This document shows positions 1 through 7,220 of a stretch of 64,000 nucleotides of DNA, piece by piece. The stretch spans positions 1-64,000 of the forward strand of contig NZ_WHNZ01000078.1 in assembly GCF_013141725.1 (NCBI RefSeq). Reading direction: 5' to 3'. Made by a program: the position numbers and the translations under genes. Source of the stretch: Paenibacillus planticolens. GTDB lineage: Bacteria; Bacillota; Bacilli; Paenibacillales; NBRC-103111. The notes below the pieces were generated by a model. It did not search any database. It had not been told where the DNA came from and saw only the letters and a list, made by a program, of their open reading frames with translations. Position 1 is the first letter of the stretch. Every line of letters starts with the position of its first letter.

Positions 1-134
1 TGATTTCTCACAGTTTTTTCACTGATAAAAAGCTGCTGTGCGATATCCTTCGTCGTTTTGTCCTGCACTAATAGTTCGAATACTTCGCGTTCGCGGTTCG
101 TAAGTAGAAATTTGTTTTTGTGGTCGCTGCCCAT
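1..134 (-). CDS. gerE: GerE-type LuxR-family sporulation regulator (5' part only)
   Basis: This is the first 44 codons of a minus-strand gene that runs off the left edge. The product begins MGSDHKNKFLLTNREREVFE and continues into the first helices of a LuxR-type helix-turn-helix, including ISEKTVRNH. GerE is a small DNA-binding protein made of little more than this domain; it tunes late mother-cell (sigma-K) coat genes. The ATG at 132-134 is the only plausible start, because an in-frame TGA lies three codons upstream and an AGGAGGGGTGA-like ribosome site precedes it. A sigma-K-type promoter lies upstream at 200-228, as expected for gerE. The nearby gerM, rph and rdgB genes match the B. subtilis gerE neighbourhood. 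The C-terminal half is outside the window. Confidence 0.9.
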   Translation of the reverse strand, partial: MGSDHKNKFLLTNREREVFELLVQDKTTKDIAQQLFISEKTVRN

Positions 135-199
135 GGATGTGTGTCACCCCTCCTTGCTCGGGTATTGGGAAATACAAGGTTAAGGGATACAGTCAAAAT

Positions 200-228
200 T
201 AGTTTATGAAGGGCTGCTGCCAATGGTG
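200..228 (-). promoter_or_regulatory. candidate sigma-K promoter of gerE
   Basis: Read on the minus strand, the sequence carries CACC as a -35 (mACm pattern), a 17-nt spacer (209-225), and CATAAACTA as a -10, a perfect match to CATAnnnTA. These are the known sigma-K elements of Bacillus, and gerE is a classic sigma-K gene. It lies about 70 bp upstream of the gerE start codon. Assignment is by motif and context only. Confidence 0.6.
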
Positions 229-327
229 CGGTATGGACGCAAAAATAGGCGTTATCCGCTTTTGAGTTTCTATCCGAGGCGTGGTAAGCTGAAATGAGGC
301 ATTTCTTTTGAGCAAAGGAGGTTTCTG

Positions 328-1029
328 ATGTTCAAACGTGATTATTTTATGCGGCAGATTGAACAAATGACTCAGGTACTGCATCGTATTCTTTTTAATA
401 AGGAACATATTCCGCTAGGGGATGCTCAGCAGCAATTGGATGAAGCGAGCCGGCATTTGCTTGGGCTCAATGTTCGCTCCTTACAGGCTTTGTCAAGCAA
501 GGATATTTTGGAACTGCTTTCCTATCATGGGAATTTGGATACAGCGAAAGCGATGGTCATTGTGGATATGTTTGTCGGCCGTGGAGATCTATTGAGACAA
601 CATGAACAAACCGATGAGGCTTACCTGGCTTATGTAAAATCTCTTGATTTGCTGCTGCACCTATCGCTTTCCTCGGAGGTTGGTCCTAAGGATGAGGAGA
701 ATGCAGAGATTTCATCTCGAATTCTGACGAGTCTTGATCGGCTTAAAGCATGGATGATCCCGGAGGATATGAAAAGACTGCTCTTCGCTCACTACGAGAA
801 ACAGGGCGATTATGCGAAAGTGGAAGATGTTTTGTTCCATTATATGGAGGATCATCCGGATCAGGCGGATTTAATCGGGCAAGGCATTATTTTTTATGAA
901 AAATTACTTGATATGGAAGATTTACAGCTCGAAACAGGCAACTTCAGTAAAGAAGAAGCAAGGGATGGCTTGCGCATTGTGAAGCGGAAATTGGACTCTT
1001 TTGAAGAAATTACTAATGATCATAAATAG
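328..1029 (+). CDS. DUF6483-type uncharacterised protein
   Basis: A 233-residue soluble, mostly helical, acidic protein starting MFKRDYFMRQIEQMTQVLHR. The N-terminal pattern (a DY-MRQIE start, then a VL-RILFNK helix) resembles the DUF6483 proteins of Paenibacillaceae, whose function is unknown. No signal peptide, membrane segment or catalytic motif is visible; residues 70-190 look like tetratricopeptide-style helical pairs. The ATG is preceded by an excellent AAAGGAGG site. It lies 19 bp before the methyltransferase gene and is probably co-transcribed with it and the metallo-hydrolase. Family assignment is from memory and moderate. Confidence 0.75.
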   Translation: MFKRDYFMRQIEQMTQVLHRILFNKEHIPLGDAQQQLDEASRHLLGLNVRSLQALSSKDILELLSYHGNLDTAKAMVIVDMFVGRGDLLRQHEQTDEAYLAYVKSLDLLLHLSLSSEVGPKDEENAEISSRILTSLDRLKAWMIPEDMKRLLFAHYEKQGDYAKVEDVLFHYMEDHPDQADLIGQGIIFYEKLLDMEDLQLETGNFSKEEARDGLRIVKRKLDSFEEITNDHK

Positions 1030-1048
1030 AAATTGAAGGTGTTGCGAC

Positions 1049-1780
1049 ATGGCTTGGTATCAAGAAAGTTTTGGGAACGATTATTTGCTTGTTTATAAGC
1101 ATCGAGATATGCAGGGCGCGTATCATGAAGTGAAGAAAATGATGGACTGGCTTGAGCTGAAGCAAGGTGCAGAGGTTTTGGATCTGTGCTGCGGGATGGG
1201 GCGTCACTCCATGGCGTTAGCGGATTTTGGCTATGAAGTCACAGGTGTGGATTTGTCGGAGGTGCTTTTGAATGAAGCGATACAATTGGACAAGCAGAAA
1301 CGAGTGACTTGGGTACGTGGCGACATGAGGGAAGTTCCTCTCCAGCGCCAGTTTGATGCGGTTGTGAATTTGTTTACTTCTTTTGGCTATTTTGATGAGG
1401 ACGAACAGAATGAAGTGGTGTTCCACGAGATGAATCGGCTTTTAAAAAAAGGCGGTCGCTTCATTATCGATTTTTTGAATCCGGTTTATATTCGTGCTCA
1501 TCTTGTTCCGCAATCTCAGCGTATGGAAGGAGATATTCACATTCGTGAAACGAGAACCATTGAAGATGGCTGCGTTCGCAAGCGGATTGTGATTTCCGAG
1601 GAGGGGGCTCCTGGTCGGCAATATTTGGAGCAAGTTAAACTATACGACCGGCCAGCGTTCGAAGCGATGCTGCAAAAAGCAGGTTTACATATTGATCACG
1701 TATACGGCGGTTATGACGGTCAGGCTTATGAGGCCGATGTTTCGGGCCGGATGATTTTTGTCGGGCACAAGGAAGGATGA
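1049..1780 (+). CDS. class I SAM-dependent methyltransferase
   Basis: A 243-residue protein with a Rossmann-type methyltransferase fold. Motif I is VLDLCCGMGRHS (about residues 43-54), the acidic end of strand 2 is VTGVDLSE, and motif IV-like residues are FDAVVNLFTSFGYF. These bind S-adenosylmethionine; the methyl acceptor cannot be deduced. The closest general type is the Methyltransf_25/11 group of small-molecule methyltransferases. The start ATG follows an AAGGTG ribosome site. The stop lies 10 bp before the metallo-hydrolase start, indicating an operon. Confidence 0.88.
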   Translation: MAWYQESFGNDYLLVYKHRDMQGAYHEVKKMMDWLELKQGAEVLDLCCGMGRHSMALADFGYEVTGVDLSEVLLNEAIQLDKQKRVTWVRGDMREVPLQRQFDAVVNLFTSFGYFDEDEQNEVVFHEMNRLLKKGGRFIIDFLNPVYIRAHLVPQSQRMEGDIHIRETRTIEDGCVRKRIVISEEGAPGRQYLEQVKLYDRPAFEAMLQKAGLHIDHVYGGYDGQAYEADVSGRMIFVGHKEG

Positions 1781-1790
1781 ATACGAGCAA

Positions 1791-2774
1791 ATGAACATCG
1801 TGACGGAACATACAGATGAGATTACGCAAGTGAAGGTGCCGCTGCCCTTTCCGCTTCGTTGGGTGAATGCTTACTTGATCCGCGGCAGCAAAGGGTACAC
1901 GGTCATTGATCCGGGGCTGCATACCCCGGATGCCGAGGCGCTCTGGTTGCAGGTACTGCAAGAGCGCGGGATTGGCTTCGAGCACGTCGAGCAAATCGTG
2001 CTCACCCATCACCATCCCGATCACTACGGGATGGCGGGGTGGTTCCAGGAGCGCACGGGTGCGCCGGTTCTCCTCTCAGAGACCGGAAATGCGCAAGTAC
2101 AGCTCCTGTGGGGACCGGAGGAGCCGATGTCGGCGCGGCTCCTGACGCTTTTTGCCCGGCACGGCTTCCCGGAAGCCGGGCTGGAGGAGTTGGCGAAGCA
2201 CATGGTGAGCTTCGTCGAATTGGTTTCCCCGCAGCCGCAGGTTACGCTGCTGCGGGAAGGACCTGTGCGCCTCGGGGACCGCGTGTACGAAGCCATGGAG
2301 ACCCCCGGCCATGCCGCGGGTCATCTGGTCTTCTATGACGCCGAGGCGGAGGTGATTTTTTGCGGCGACCACGTCCTGCCGCAAATATCGCCGAACGTTT
2401 CCTTCCTCCCGGAGGTGGAAGAGAACCCGCTCGGCGAGTACCTTCGCAGCCTGCAGGAGATCGGCAGGCTGAAGGTCAAAATGGCTTACCCCGGGCACCG
2501 GGAGCCGTGGTCTGGCTTTGGCGCACGCACCGAGGAACTGGTGCGCCATCACCATGAGCGGCTTGCGCTCATGGAGGGACAGCTAAGCGCGCCGCTTAGC
2601 GCTTATGAGGTGTGCCGCGCAACCTTCGGCGACCGGCTCAGCACGCATCAGATGAGGTTCGCGCTGTCGGAGACGATCGCTCACCTCATCCTGCTGGAAG
2701 CGGAGGGACGCATCCGGTTGTCGGATCCTGCCGCGGAGCTTCTTCAATATATGGCGGTGGGCAACGGCGAGTGA
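1791..2774 (+). CDS. MBL-fold metallo-hydrolase
   Basis: A 327-residue metallo-beta-lactamase-fold enzyme. The signature THHHPDH lies at about residues 72-78, followed by further metal ligands in GHAAGH, GDHVL and PGHRE. The C-terminal 80 residues form a winged-helix-like extension common in the glyoxalase II/LACTB2-like branch. It probably hydrolyses a thioester or similar ester using two metal ions; the substrate is unknown. The ATG at 1791 is preferred over the in-frame TTG at 1758, which overlaps the methyltransferase gene and lacks a matching ribosome site. From about 1900 to 2760 the gene is markedly more GC-rich than its neighbours and contains a short perfect palindrome at 2582-2600. 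Confidence 0.88.
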   Translation: MNIVTEHTDEITQVKVPLPFPLRWVNAYLIRGSKGYTVIDPGLHTPDAEALWLQVLQERGIGFEHVEQIVLTHHHPDHYGMAGWFQERTGAPVLLSETGNAQVQLLWGPEEPMSARLLTLFARHGFPEAGLEELAKHMVSFVELVSPQPQVTLLREGPVRLGDRVYEAMETPGHAAGHLVFYDAEAEVIFCGDHVLPQISPNVSFLPEVEENPLGEYLRSLQEIGRLKVKMAYPGHREPWSGFGARTEELVRHHHERLALMEGQLSAPLSAYEVCRATFGDRLSTHQMRFALSETIAHLILLEAEGRIRLSDPAAELLQYMAVGNGE

Positions 2775-2809
2775 TCAATGAGTCCTTGGACTCGCGACAT
2801 ATGCTCAAC

Positions 2810-2861
2810 AAAGCAGCTGGATTTGATGTGAAAAGTGCATCAGATCCAGCTGCTTTTCGTC
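2810..2861 (+). terminator. rho-independent terminator after the metallo-hydrolase gene
   Basis: AAAGCAGCTGGATTTGATG (2810-2828) pairs with CATCAGATCCAGCTGCTTT (2838-2856) around a 9-nt loop, with a single G-T pair, followed by a T-rich tail. It ends the 328-2774 operon. Confidence 0.85.
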
Positions 2862-3052
2862 TTTTTCACAGGAGTTAAGCGTGTTTAACGGCGTTATCGC
2901 GGACCATTTGCAGCCTTAGCATAAGTTAGCGCTGAAAAACAGCGTTAGCTGTCTGGGTTAGTGGTTTGAGTTTGGGTTAGTGGTTTGGGTTGAAGTTCGG
3001 ATCGGGGCTAGTGGTTTGCCCTCAGTCCCAGGCGGCCTAAGGGATGCTGAAA

Positions 3053-3120
3053 AATACAAAAAAGCACATCAAATCCGCCTGTTAATCCCAGCGAGCGAAA
3101 TCTGGTGCGCTTTTTTGTGT
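3053..3120. terminator. terminator-like long hairpin
   Basis: An A-rich arm (3053-3074) pairs, with several G-T pairs, with a T-rich arm (3097-3120) ending in TTTTTTGTG. It could act in either direction. It lies between convergent genes (the metallo-hydrolase and the minus-strand pgpA-like gene), so it may end the pgpA transcript. Confidence 0.5.
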
Positions 3121-3313
3121 TTTCTCACGGCTGATCTAGGTTGTAGAGTGCTTCCGGCTCATTTCAAGAGGAACTACGATTCGTTATTTGCCCGAATACT
3201 GCTATTTCGCAAATCGGAGGGAACTGAGGTCCGCTATTTCACCTGGAGCTGATTTTGCTTCAATAGCGCCCTCTAGTTCCCTTTCCCAAACGGAGAAGGT
3301 TCGCCGTGCCCCC

Positions 3314-4276
3314 CTACTTCAAAGGCTTACTATACGTAGGCACATTATTGTGCGCTAACCGGCCGCAGGCTGCAGCCACAATGCCGCATACCATGTCGTC
3401 AATGAACGTATTGCATTTTCCCTCGGAGTGGTCGCTGTCGAGGGCTTTGATGATCCCGATTTTCTCTTTGTCGAGGTAGCCGAAATTCGTGAGCGCAATG
3501 GTTCCGTACATGAGTGGAACGGCAGTCGCGATGCTCTCATCCACGCCAAAAAGACCTTCGTCCTGCCCGACGATATGATTGTACTGCCGGCTGAATTCCC
3601 CGGCTTCGACGGCGGTATCTATTTTGATTGCCAGCTGCAGGGCGTGGAAGGTCTGCTGTTTGCGCAGCACGGCAACGATGTGCTCTTCGCAAAGGCTGCG
3701 CGCCATGTCCGGGTTATAGGGGCGCTGAAGCTGATCCAGAATCTCCACCATATCCTCAAGCTGGACGCCTCTTGCTGCGAGCATAGCGAGATTGCGCTGC
3801 GTATAATCGACTTTCACATTCTCCGAAATGATGACGCTTGCCGTTGAAGCTACAATTGCGCATATCCCTTTTGAAATAAACGATTTAGGGCGCTTCGTCG
3901 GGAAGAAAAAACGGAATTTGCAATCCACGAAACCGAAGAGGGAAGCCGCGCCGCTGCCATACAGCCCACAAATCGACATGGCGATGGTACGATGCACGTT
4001 ATAGGCAGGGTCTTTCATGCTTGCGAGCAGCTCGGAATCGTGCTTGACCTTTTTTTGCAGTTCCATGAGCGTGGTCATGACGTTATAGGTTTCGGTTTTG
4101 CTTAAAACACCGAGCAAAGTCGTTGTGATCATCTCATAAGGAATTTTCTTGATGCCTTTGATTTCGACGAGCAGGCGGGCAACAGCTTCTTCGATGACGG
4201 ATTGAGGATAGTGACTGAAAACTTCTTCCCTGAATTCGTTGAAAATGAGCGTTTTGTCTTTGAGGAATGTTCTCAT
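3314..4276 (-). CDS. phosphatidylglycerophosphatase A-like protein with a tandem degenerate domain
   Basis: A 320-residue protein whose C-terminal half (about 158-320) matches the YutG/PgpA type of phosphatidylglycerophosphatase: GLFGVDESIA, YGTIALTNFGYLD and NTFIDDMVCGIVAAA. Those acidic residues are typical of the family, which removes the phosphate from phosphatidylglycerophosphate. The N-terminal half aligns with the C-terminal half: YGSGAASLFGFVD (106-118) with YGTIALTNFGYLD (257-269), and SFISKGICAIVA (132-143) with TFIDDMVCGIVA (290-301). In the N-terminal copy D246/E247 become H95/R96 and D293/D294 become S135/K136, so that copy is probably inactive. Typical YutG is about 165 residues. 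The start ATG follows GGAGGCG. Whether the enzyme acts on lipid or another phosphate ester is unproven. Confidence 0.75.
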   Translation of the reverse strand: MRTFLKDKTLIFNEFREEVFSHYPQSVIEEAVARLLVEIKGIKKIPYEMITTTLLGVLSKTETYNVMTTLMELQKKVKHDSELLASMKDPAYNVHRTIAMSICGLYGSGAASLFGFVDCKFRFFFPTKRPKSFISKGICAIVASTASVIISENVKVDYTQRNLAMLAARGVQLEDMVEILDQLQRPYNPDMARSLCEEHIVAVLRKQQTFHALQLAIKIDTAVEAGEFSRQYNHIVGQDEGLFGVDESIATAVPLMYGTIALTNFGYLDKEKIGIIKALDSDHSEGKCNTFIDDMVCGIVAAACGRLAHNNVPTYSKPLK

Positions 4277-4420
4277 CTGAGCGCCTCCAATTAGATCAAA
4301 ATCAGTCTGTTCTACAAGTATAGCATATCAAGTTATGATGCCGAAAAGGATAGGGATTCATCGGAAAGGGGACCTATTTTTTCGGGTTGACTTTTTTAAA
4401 AGCAGATGGACAAAAAGTAG

Positions 4421-4450
4421 TTATAAATCGGACAAAGTCCCGTATACATA
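4421..4450 (+). promoter_or_regulatory. possible sigma-E promoter of gerM
   Basis: TTATAAA (4421-4427) and TATACATA (4443-4450) are separated by 15 nt, resembling the sigma-E pattern kmATAtt-N14/15-CATACAnT with the ATA and ATACA cores intact. gerM is sigma-E dependent in B. subtilis. The match is imperfect. Confidence 0.35.
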
Positions 4451-4548
4451 ATAATACGAAAAAGCAATGTACAGGCCATGCCGAAGGAAGTATGCGGCAG
4501 ATGCTTCTGAAGAAGCTTCTGCAAAAACTCGAAGGAGGAAATAAGCAA

Positions 4549-5598
4549 ATGAAACATCAACATTGGATTCGTTCAGCCGCTATCGCGGGGGTGATTGCCT
4601 TGCTGACCACAGGATGTTCGGTTCTGGGAACTGGGAAGAAAGCTGACATCGATGCACCTCCGTCCACGGGTGCGGAAGCGGACGCTAAGACGACATCAGC
4701 TGCGGTCACGATCGACATGATCGACGATAACTCATCGCAAATGACGGTGTATGTGAAAGATGCCAAAGGCTTCGTGGCCCCGCTCAGTCTGGGATTGCCG
4801 AAAACGGTGTCGGTTGCCAAAACGACGCTGGAGTACATGGTGGACGGAGGTCCTGTCTCCAGTCTGCTTCCATCGGGATTTCAGGCTTTGCTGCCGAAAG
4901 GCACGAAAGTCATTAGCTTGAATGTGACATCAGACAAACGCGCCATCGTTGATTTCTCTAAAGAGTTTCTCACGTATGATGGGCAAAATGAAAGAAAAAT
5001 ACTGGAAGCCATCACGTGGAATCTTACAAACTTCCCGACTGTAGAGAAAGTGCAGCTTCGTGTCGATGGCAAGGATCTCAAAGAAATGCCGAAAGGCAAA
5101 ACACCGCTTGATACGCCGCTGGCGCGTTCGATGGGGATTAACCTGGAGAAGGCGGAAGATGCGGAGTTCGGGCAATCTACGCCGGTGACGCTCTATTTCT
5201 TGAATCAAAACGATCAAAATTACAAATATTATGTTCCGGTTACCAGACTTGTCAAAAGAACGGATAATGTCGCGAAAGCCGTTGTTGATCAGCTCATCAA
5301 AGGGCCTGACCAGAAGAAAGGGCTGGCTGGCGTTCTGAATGCCGCAACGGAAGTGAAGAGCATTAATCCGGCCGATTCCTTGATTACGGTGGATTTCTCG
5401 AACAAGCTGCTTGGCGCAGACCAGAAAGCGTCCGAAGATGCTTTGAAGTCCGTTATTCTTTCGTTGACTGAGAATACAGGCTTTAAGCAAGTTCAGATTA
5501 AAGTGGACGGCGCTGTGAAATTTACTTCCTCAGACAGTACTCAGAATTACACCAAGCCTGTTGCAAGACCGGCTCATATCAATCCGACCAAGCTGTAA
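4549..5598 (+). CDS. gerM: GerM-type sporulation lipoprotein with two GerMN domains
   Basis: A 349-residue lipoprotein. An N-terminal hydrophobic signal ends in the lipobox LTTGC, so Cys23 should be lipidated and the protein anchored outside the inner membrane. Two GerMN repeats follow (about 65-185 and 215-330), each with a VTSDKRAIVDFSKEF- or INPADSLITVDFSN-like strand pair. GerM is needed for normal sporulation and germination and supports the SpoIIIAH-SpoIIQ channel in B. subtilis. The ATG at 4549 with GGAGGAAATAAGCAA upstream is preferred; the 54-codon upstream extension has no signal-peptide logic. The order gerM-rph-rdgB is the same as in B. subtilis. Confidence 0.92.
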   Translation: MKHQHWIRSAAIAGVIALLTTGCSVLGTGKKADIDAPPSTGAEADAKTTSAAVTIDMIDDNSSQMTVYVKDAKGFVAPLSLGLPKTVSVAKTTLEYMVDGGPVSSLLPSGFQALLPKGTKVISLNVTSDKRAIVDFSKEFLTYDGQNERKILEAITWNLTNFPTVEKVQLRVDGKDLKEMPKGKTPLDTPLARSMGINLEKAEDAEFGQSTPVTLYFLNQNDQNYKYYVPVTRLVKRTDNVAKAVVDQLIKGPDQKKGLAGVLNAATEVKSINPADSLITVDFSNKLLGADQKASEDALKSVILSLTENTGFKQVQIKVDGAVKFTSSDSTQNYTKPVARPAHINPTKL

Positions 5599-5619
5599 CC
5601 AGCTTGACCCGGAGTATCG

Positions 5620-5662
5620 AACCTCTTATGCAAAAGCATTTCTTGCATAAGGGGTTTTCTCA
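5620..5662 (+). terminator. terminator after gerM
   Basis: AACCTCTTATGCAA (5620-5633) and TTGCATAAGGGGTT (5643-5656) form a stem with one G-T pair, followed by TTTCTC. It separates gerM from rph. Confidence 0.8.
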
Positions 5663-5780
5663 TCCCTTTGGCCAGCCGGACATCATTGTTCTGGATGAGG
5701 GTGCTTTTCTCCGGCTACTTTGTTACAATGGGGCGAGAGAATCAGCTTCCCGTGGAAGCAACAGGAGGAGAACACGATTT

Positions 5781-6539
5781 ATGCGAATTGGCGGAAGAAC
5801 GAATGAAGAATTGCGCCCTATGAAAATAACCCCCCATTACATAAAGCATGCAGAAGGCTCGGTACTTATTGAGGTCGGGGATACGAAAGTAATTTGTACG
5901 GCAACGGTTGAAGAACGCGTCCCGCCTTTTATGAAAGGCCAAGGCAAAGGCTGGGTAACGGCTGAGTATTCCATGCTGCCGCGTGCCACACAGGTTAGAA
6001 ATCAACGTGAGGCTGCCAAAGGCAAGCTGGGCGGACGCACGATGGAGATTCAGCGTCTAATCGGCCGTGCGCTTCGTTCCGTTGTTAACTTGGAAGCTTT
6101 GGGCGAGCGATCCATTACACTGGACTGCGATGTCATCCAAGCTGACGGAGGCACACGCACCACTTCGATTACCGGTGCATTCGTTGCCATGGCTTTTGCC
6201 ATCAACAAGCTGGCGACAGATAAAAACTTGGCGAAGTTCCCGATCAACGACTTCCTGGCATCTGTTTCTGTCGGCGTTATCGGCCAAACCCCGCGCCTCG
6301 ATCTTAACTATGAAGAGGATTCGCAGGCTAAGGTGGATATGAACGTCGTAATGACAGGGCAGGGCCAATTTGTAGAAATCCAAGGAACCGGCGAGGATGC
6401 TCCTTTTTCACGCAAAGAGTTGGATGAGCTCCTAGCACTTGCGGAAACAGGGATTCATACGATGATCGAAGAGCAGTGCAAGGTACTGGGCCCTATCGCA
6501 GATCGTATTCGAGGTGCACAACATGCGGCTACGAAGTAA
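5781..6539 (+). CDS. rph: ribonuclease PH
   Basis: A 252-residue phosphorolytic 3'-5' exoribonuclease that trims tRNA 3' ends using phosphate. It starts MRIGGRTNEELRP, as in all RNase PH proteins, and carries the family blocks GRTMEIQRLIGRALR (substrate Arg residues) and DCDVIQADGGTRTTSITGA. The ATG at 5781 has an AGGAGGAGAACACG ribosome site; the in-frame extension back to 5604 would cross the gerM terminator. Normal length. Its last 17 bases overlap the start of rdgB, so translation is probably coupled. Confidence 0.97.
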   Translation: MRIGGRTNEELRPMKITPHYIKHAEGSVLIEVGDTKVICTATVEERVPPFMKGQGKGWVTAEYSMLPRATQVRNQREAAKGKLGGRTMEIQRLIGRALRSVVNLEALGERSITLDCDVIQADGGTRTTSITGAFVAMAFAINKLATDKNLAKFPINDFLASVSVGVIGQTPRLDLNYEEDSQAKVDMNVVMTGQGQFVEIQGTGEDAPFSRKELDELLALAETGIHTMIEEQCKVLGPIADRIRGAQHAATK

Positions 6540-7173
6540 TATCGTCGTTATTGCAACGCGCAATGAGGGCAAAGTCAAGGAGTTTGAGAGTCTTTTTGGT
6601 CCCAAAGGCTATAAAGTTCGCAGCTTGGCTGATTATACGGACCTTCCGGACATCGTGGAAAGCGGGACGACGTTTGCCGAGAATGCGCGGATCAAAGCGC
6701 AGATCATTTCGGCGCATCTCCATGTTCCTGTGCTTGCAGATGACTCAGGCTTGTGTGTGAAGGAGTTGGGCGGTGCCCCGGGTGTTTATTCGGCTAGATA
6801 TGCCGGGGAAGACGCAACGGATGCGGATAACAACGCTAAGCTGCTCCAAGCTTTGAACGAGATTGGCCCTGCTGAAGGACTGCCGGGGGAAGACGGTCAA
6901 CCCAAGCTTCTAAGCGAGGCTGCCTTTGTCTGTGCGCTTACGCTTATCGATCCGGTAGCCAATGAGACTATTGAAGCTGAAGACACCTGTCAGGGTTATA
7001 TCATCGCTGAACCGCGCGGAGAAAGCGGATTCGGCTATGATCCGTTGTTTTATATTCCCGCTCTGGGCAGAACGATGGCGGAACTGACGGTGGCAGAGAA
7101 GAATGAAATCAGTCACCGCGCCAAAGCTTTGCGGTTGTTTTTGGATAGACTGCCTGATCAAAACGAATCCTAA
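6523..7173 (+). CDS. rdgB: XTP/dITP diphosphatase (RdgB/HAM1 family)
   Basis: A 216-residue house-cleaning nucleotide pyrophosphatase that hydrolyses dITP, XTP and related purine triphosphates to monophosphates. Family motifs are visible: IATRNEGKVKEF near the N-terminus, TFAENARIKA, LADDSGLCV (metal-binding acidic pair) and FGYDPLFY. GAGGTGCACAAC precedes the ATG at 6523; an in-frame GTG at 6514 is the alternative. It overlaps the end of rph and corresponds to B. subtilis ysnA in the gerM-rph-ysnA order. Confidence 0.95.
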   Translation: MRLRSNIVVIATRNEGKVKEFESLFGPKGYKVRSLADYTDLPDIVESGTTFAENARIKAQIISAHLHVPVLADDSGLCVKELGGAPGVYSARYAGEDATDADNNAKLLQALNEIGPAEGLPGEDGQPKLLSEAAFVCALTLIDPVANETIEAEDTCQGYIIAEPRGESGFGYDPLFYIPALGRTMAELTVAEKNEISHRAKALRLFLDRLPDQNES

Positions 7174-7220
7174 TATAAAAGGCCTGCTTCCGCATCAGTG
7201 GACAGCAGGCCTTTTATATT
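7172..7220. terminator. bidirectional terminator between rdgB and asnB
   Basis: AATATAAAAGGCCTGCT (7172-7188) pairs perfectly with AGCAGGCCTTTTATATT (7204-7220). A/T-rich flanks on both sides allow it to end both convergent genes; it includes part of the asnB stop codon. Confidence 0.9.

Larger units (their letters stand above)
2775..3313. other. 539-bp intergenic region with hairpins and decayed repeats
   Basis: No credible gene is seen. The region holds a strong terminator at 2810-2861, a small stem-loop at 2926-2948 (TTAGCGCTG/CAGCGTTAG with two G-T pairs), and three TAGTGGTTTG-like direct repeats between about 2959 and 3018. It also holds a second hairpin at 3053-3120, and a stretch at about 3170-3300 with AGGGAACT/CGCTATTTC-type words that recall the repeats at 58.5 kb. 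Confidence 0.6.

Noticed and set aside
2980..3252. 90-codon ORF in the 2.8-3.3 kb gap
   Set aside because: It spans repeats and a hairpin, has no ribosome site and no protein-like composition.
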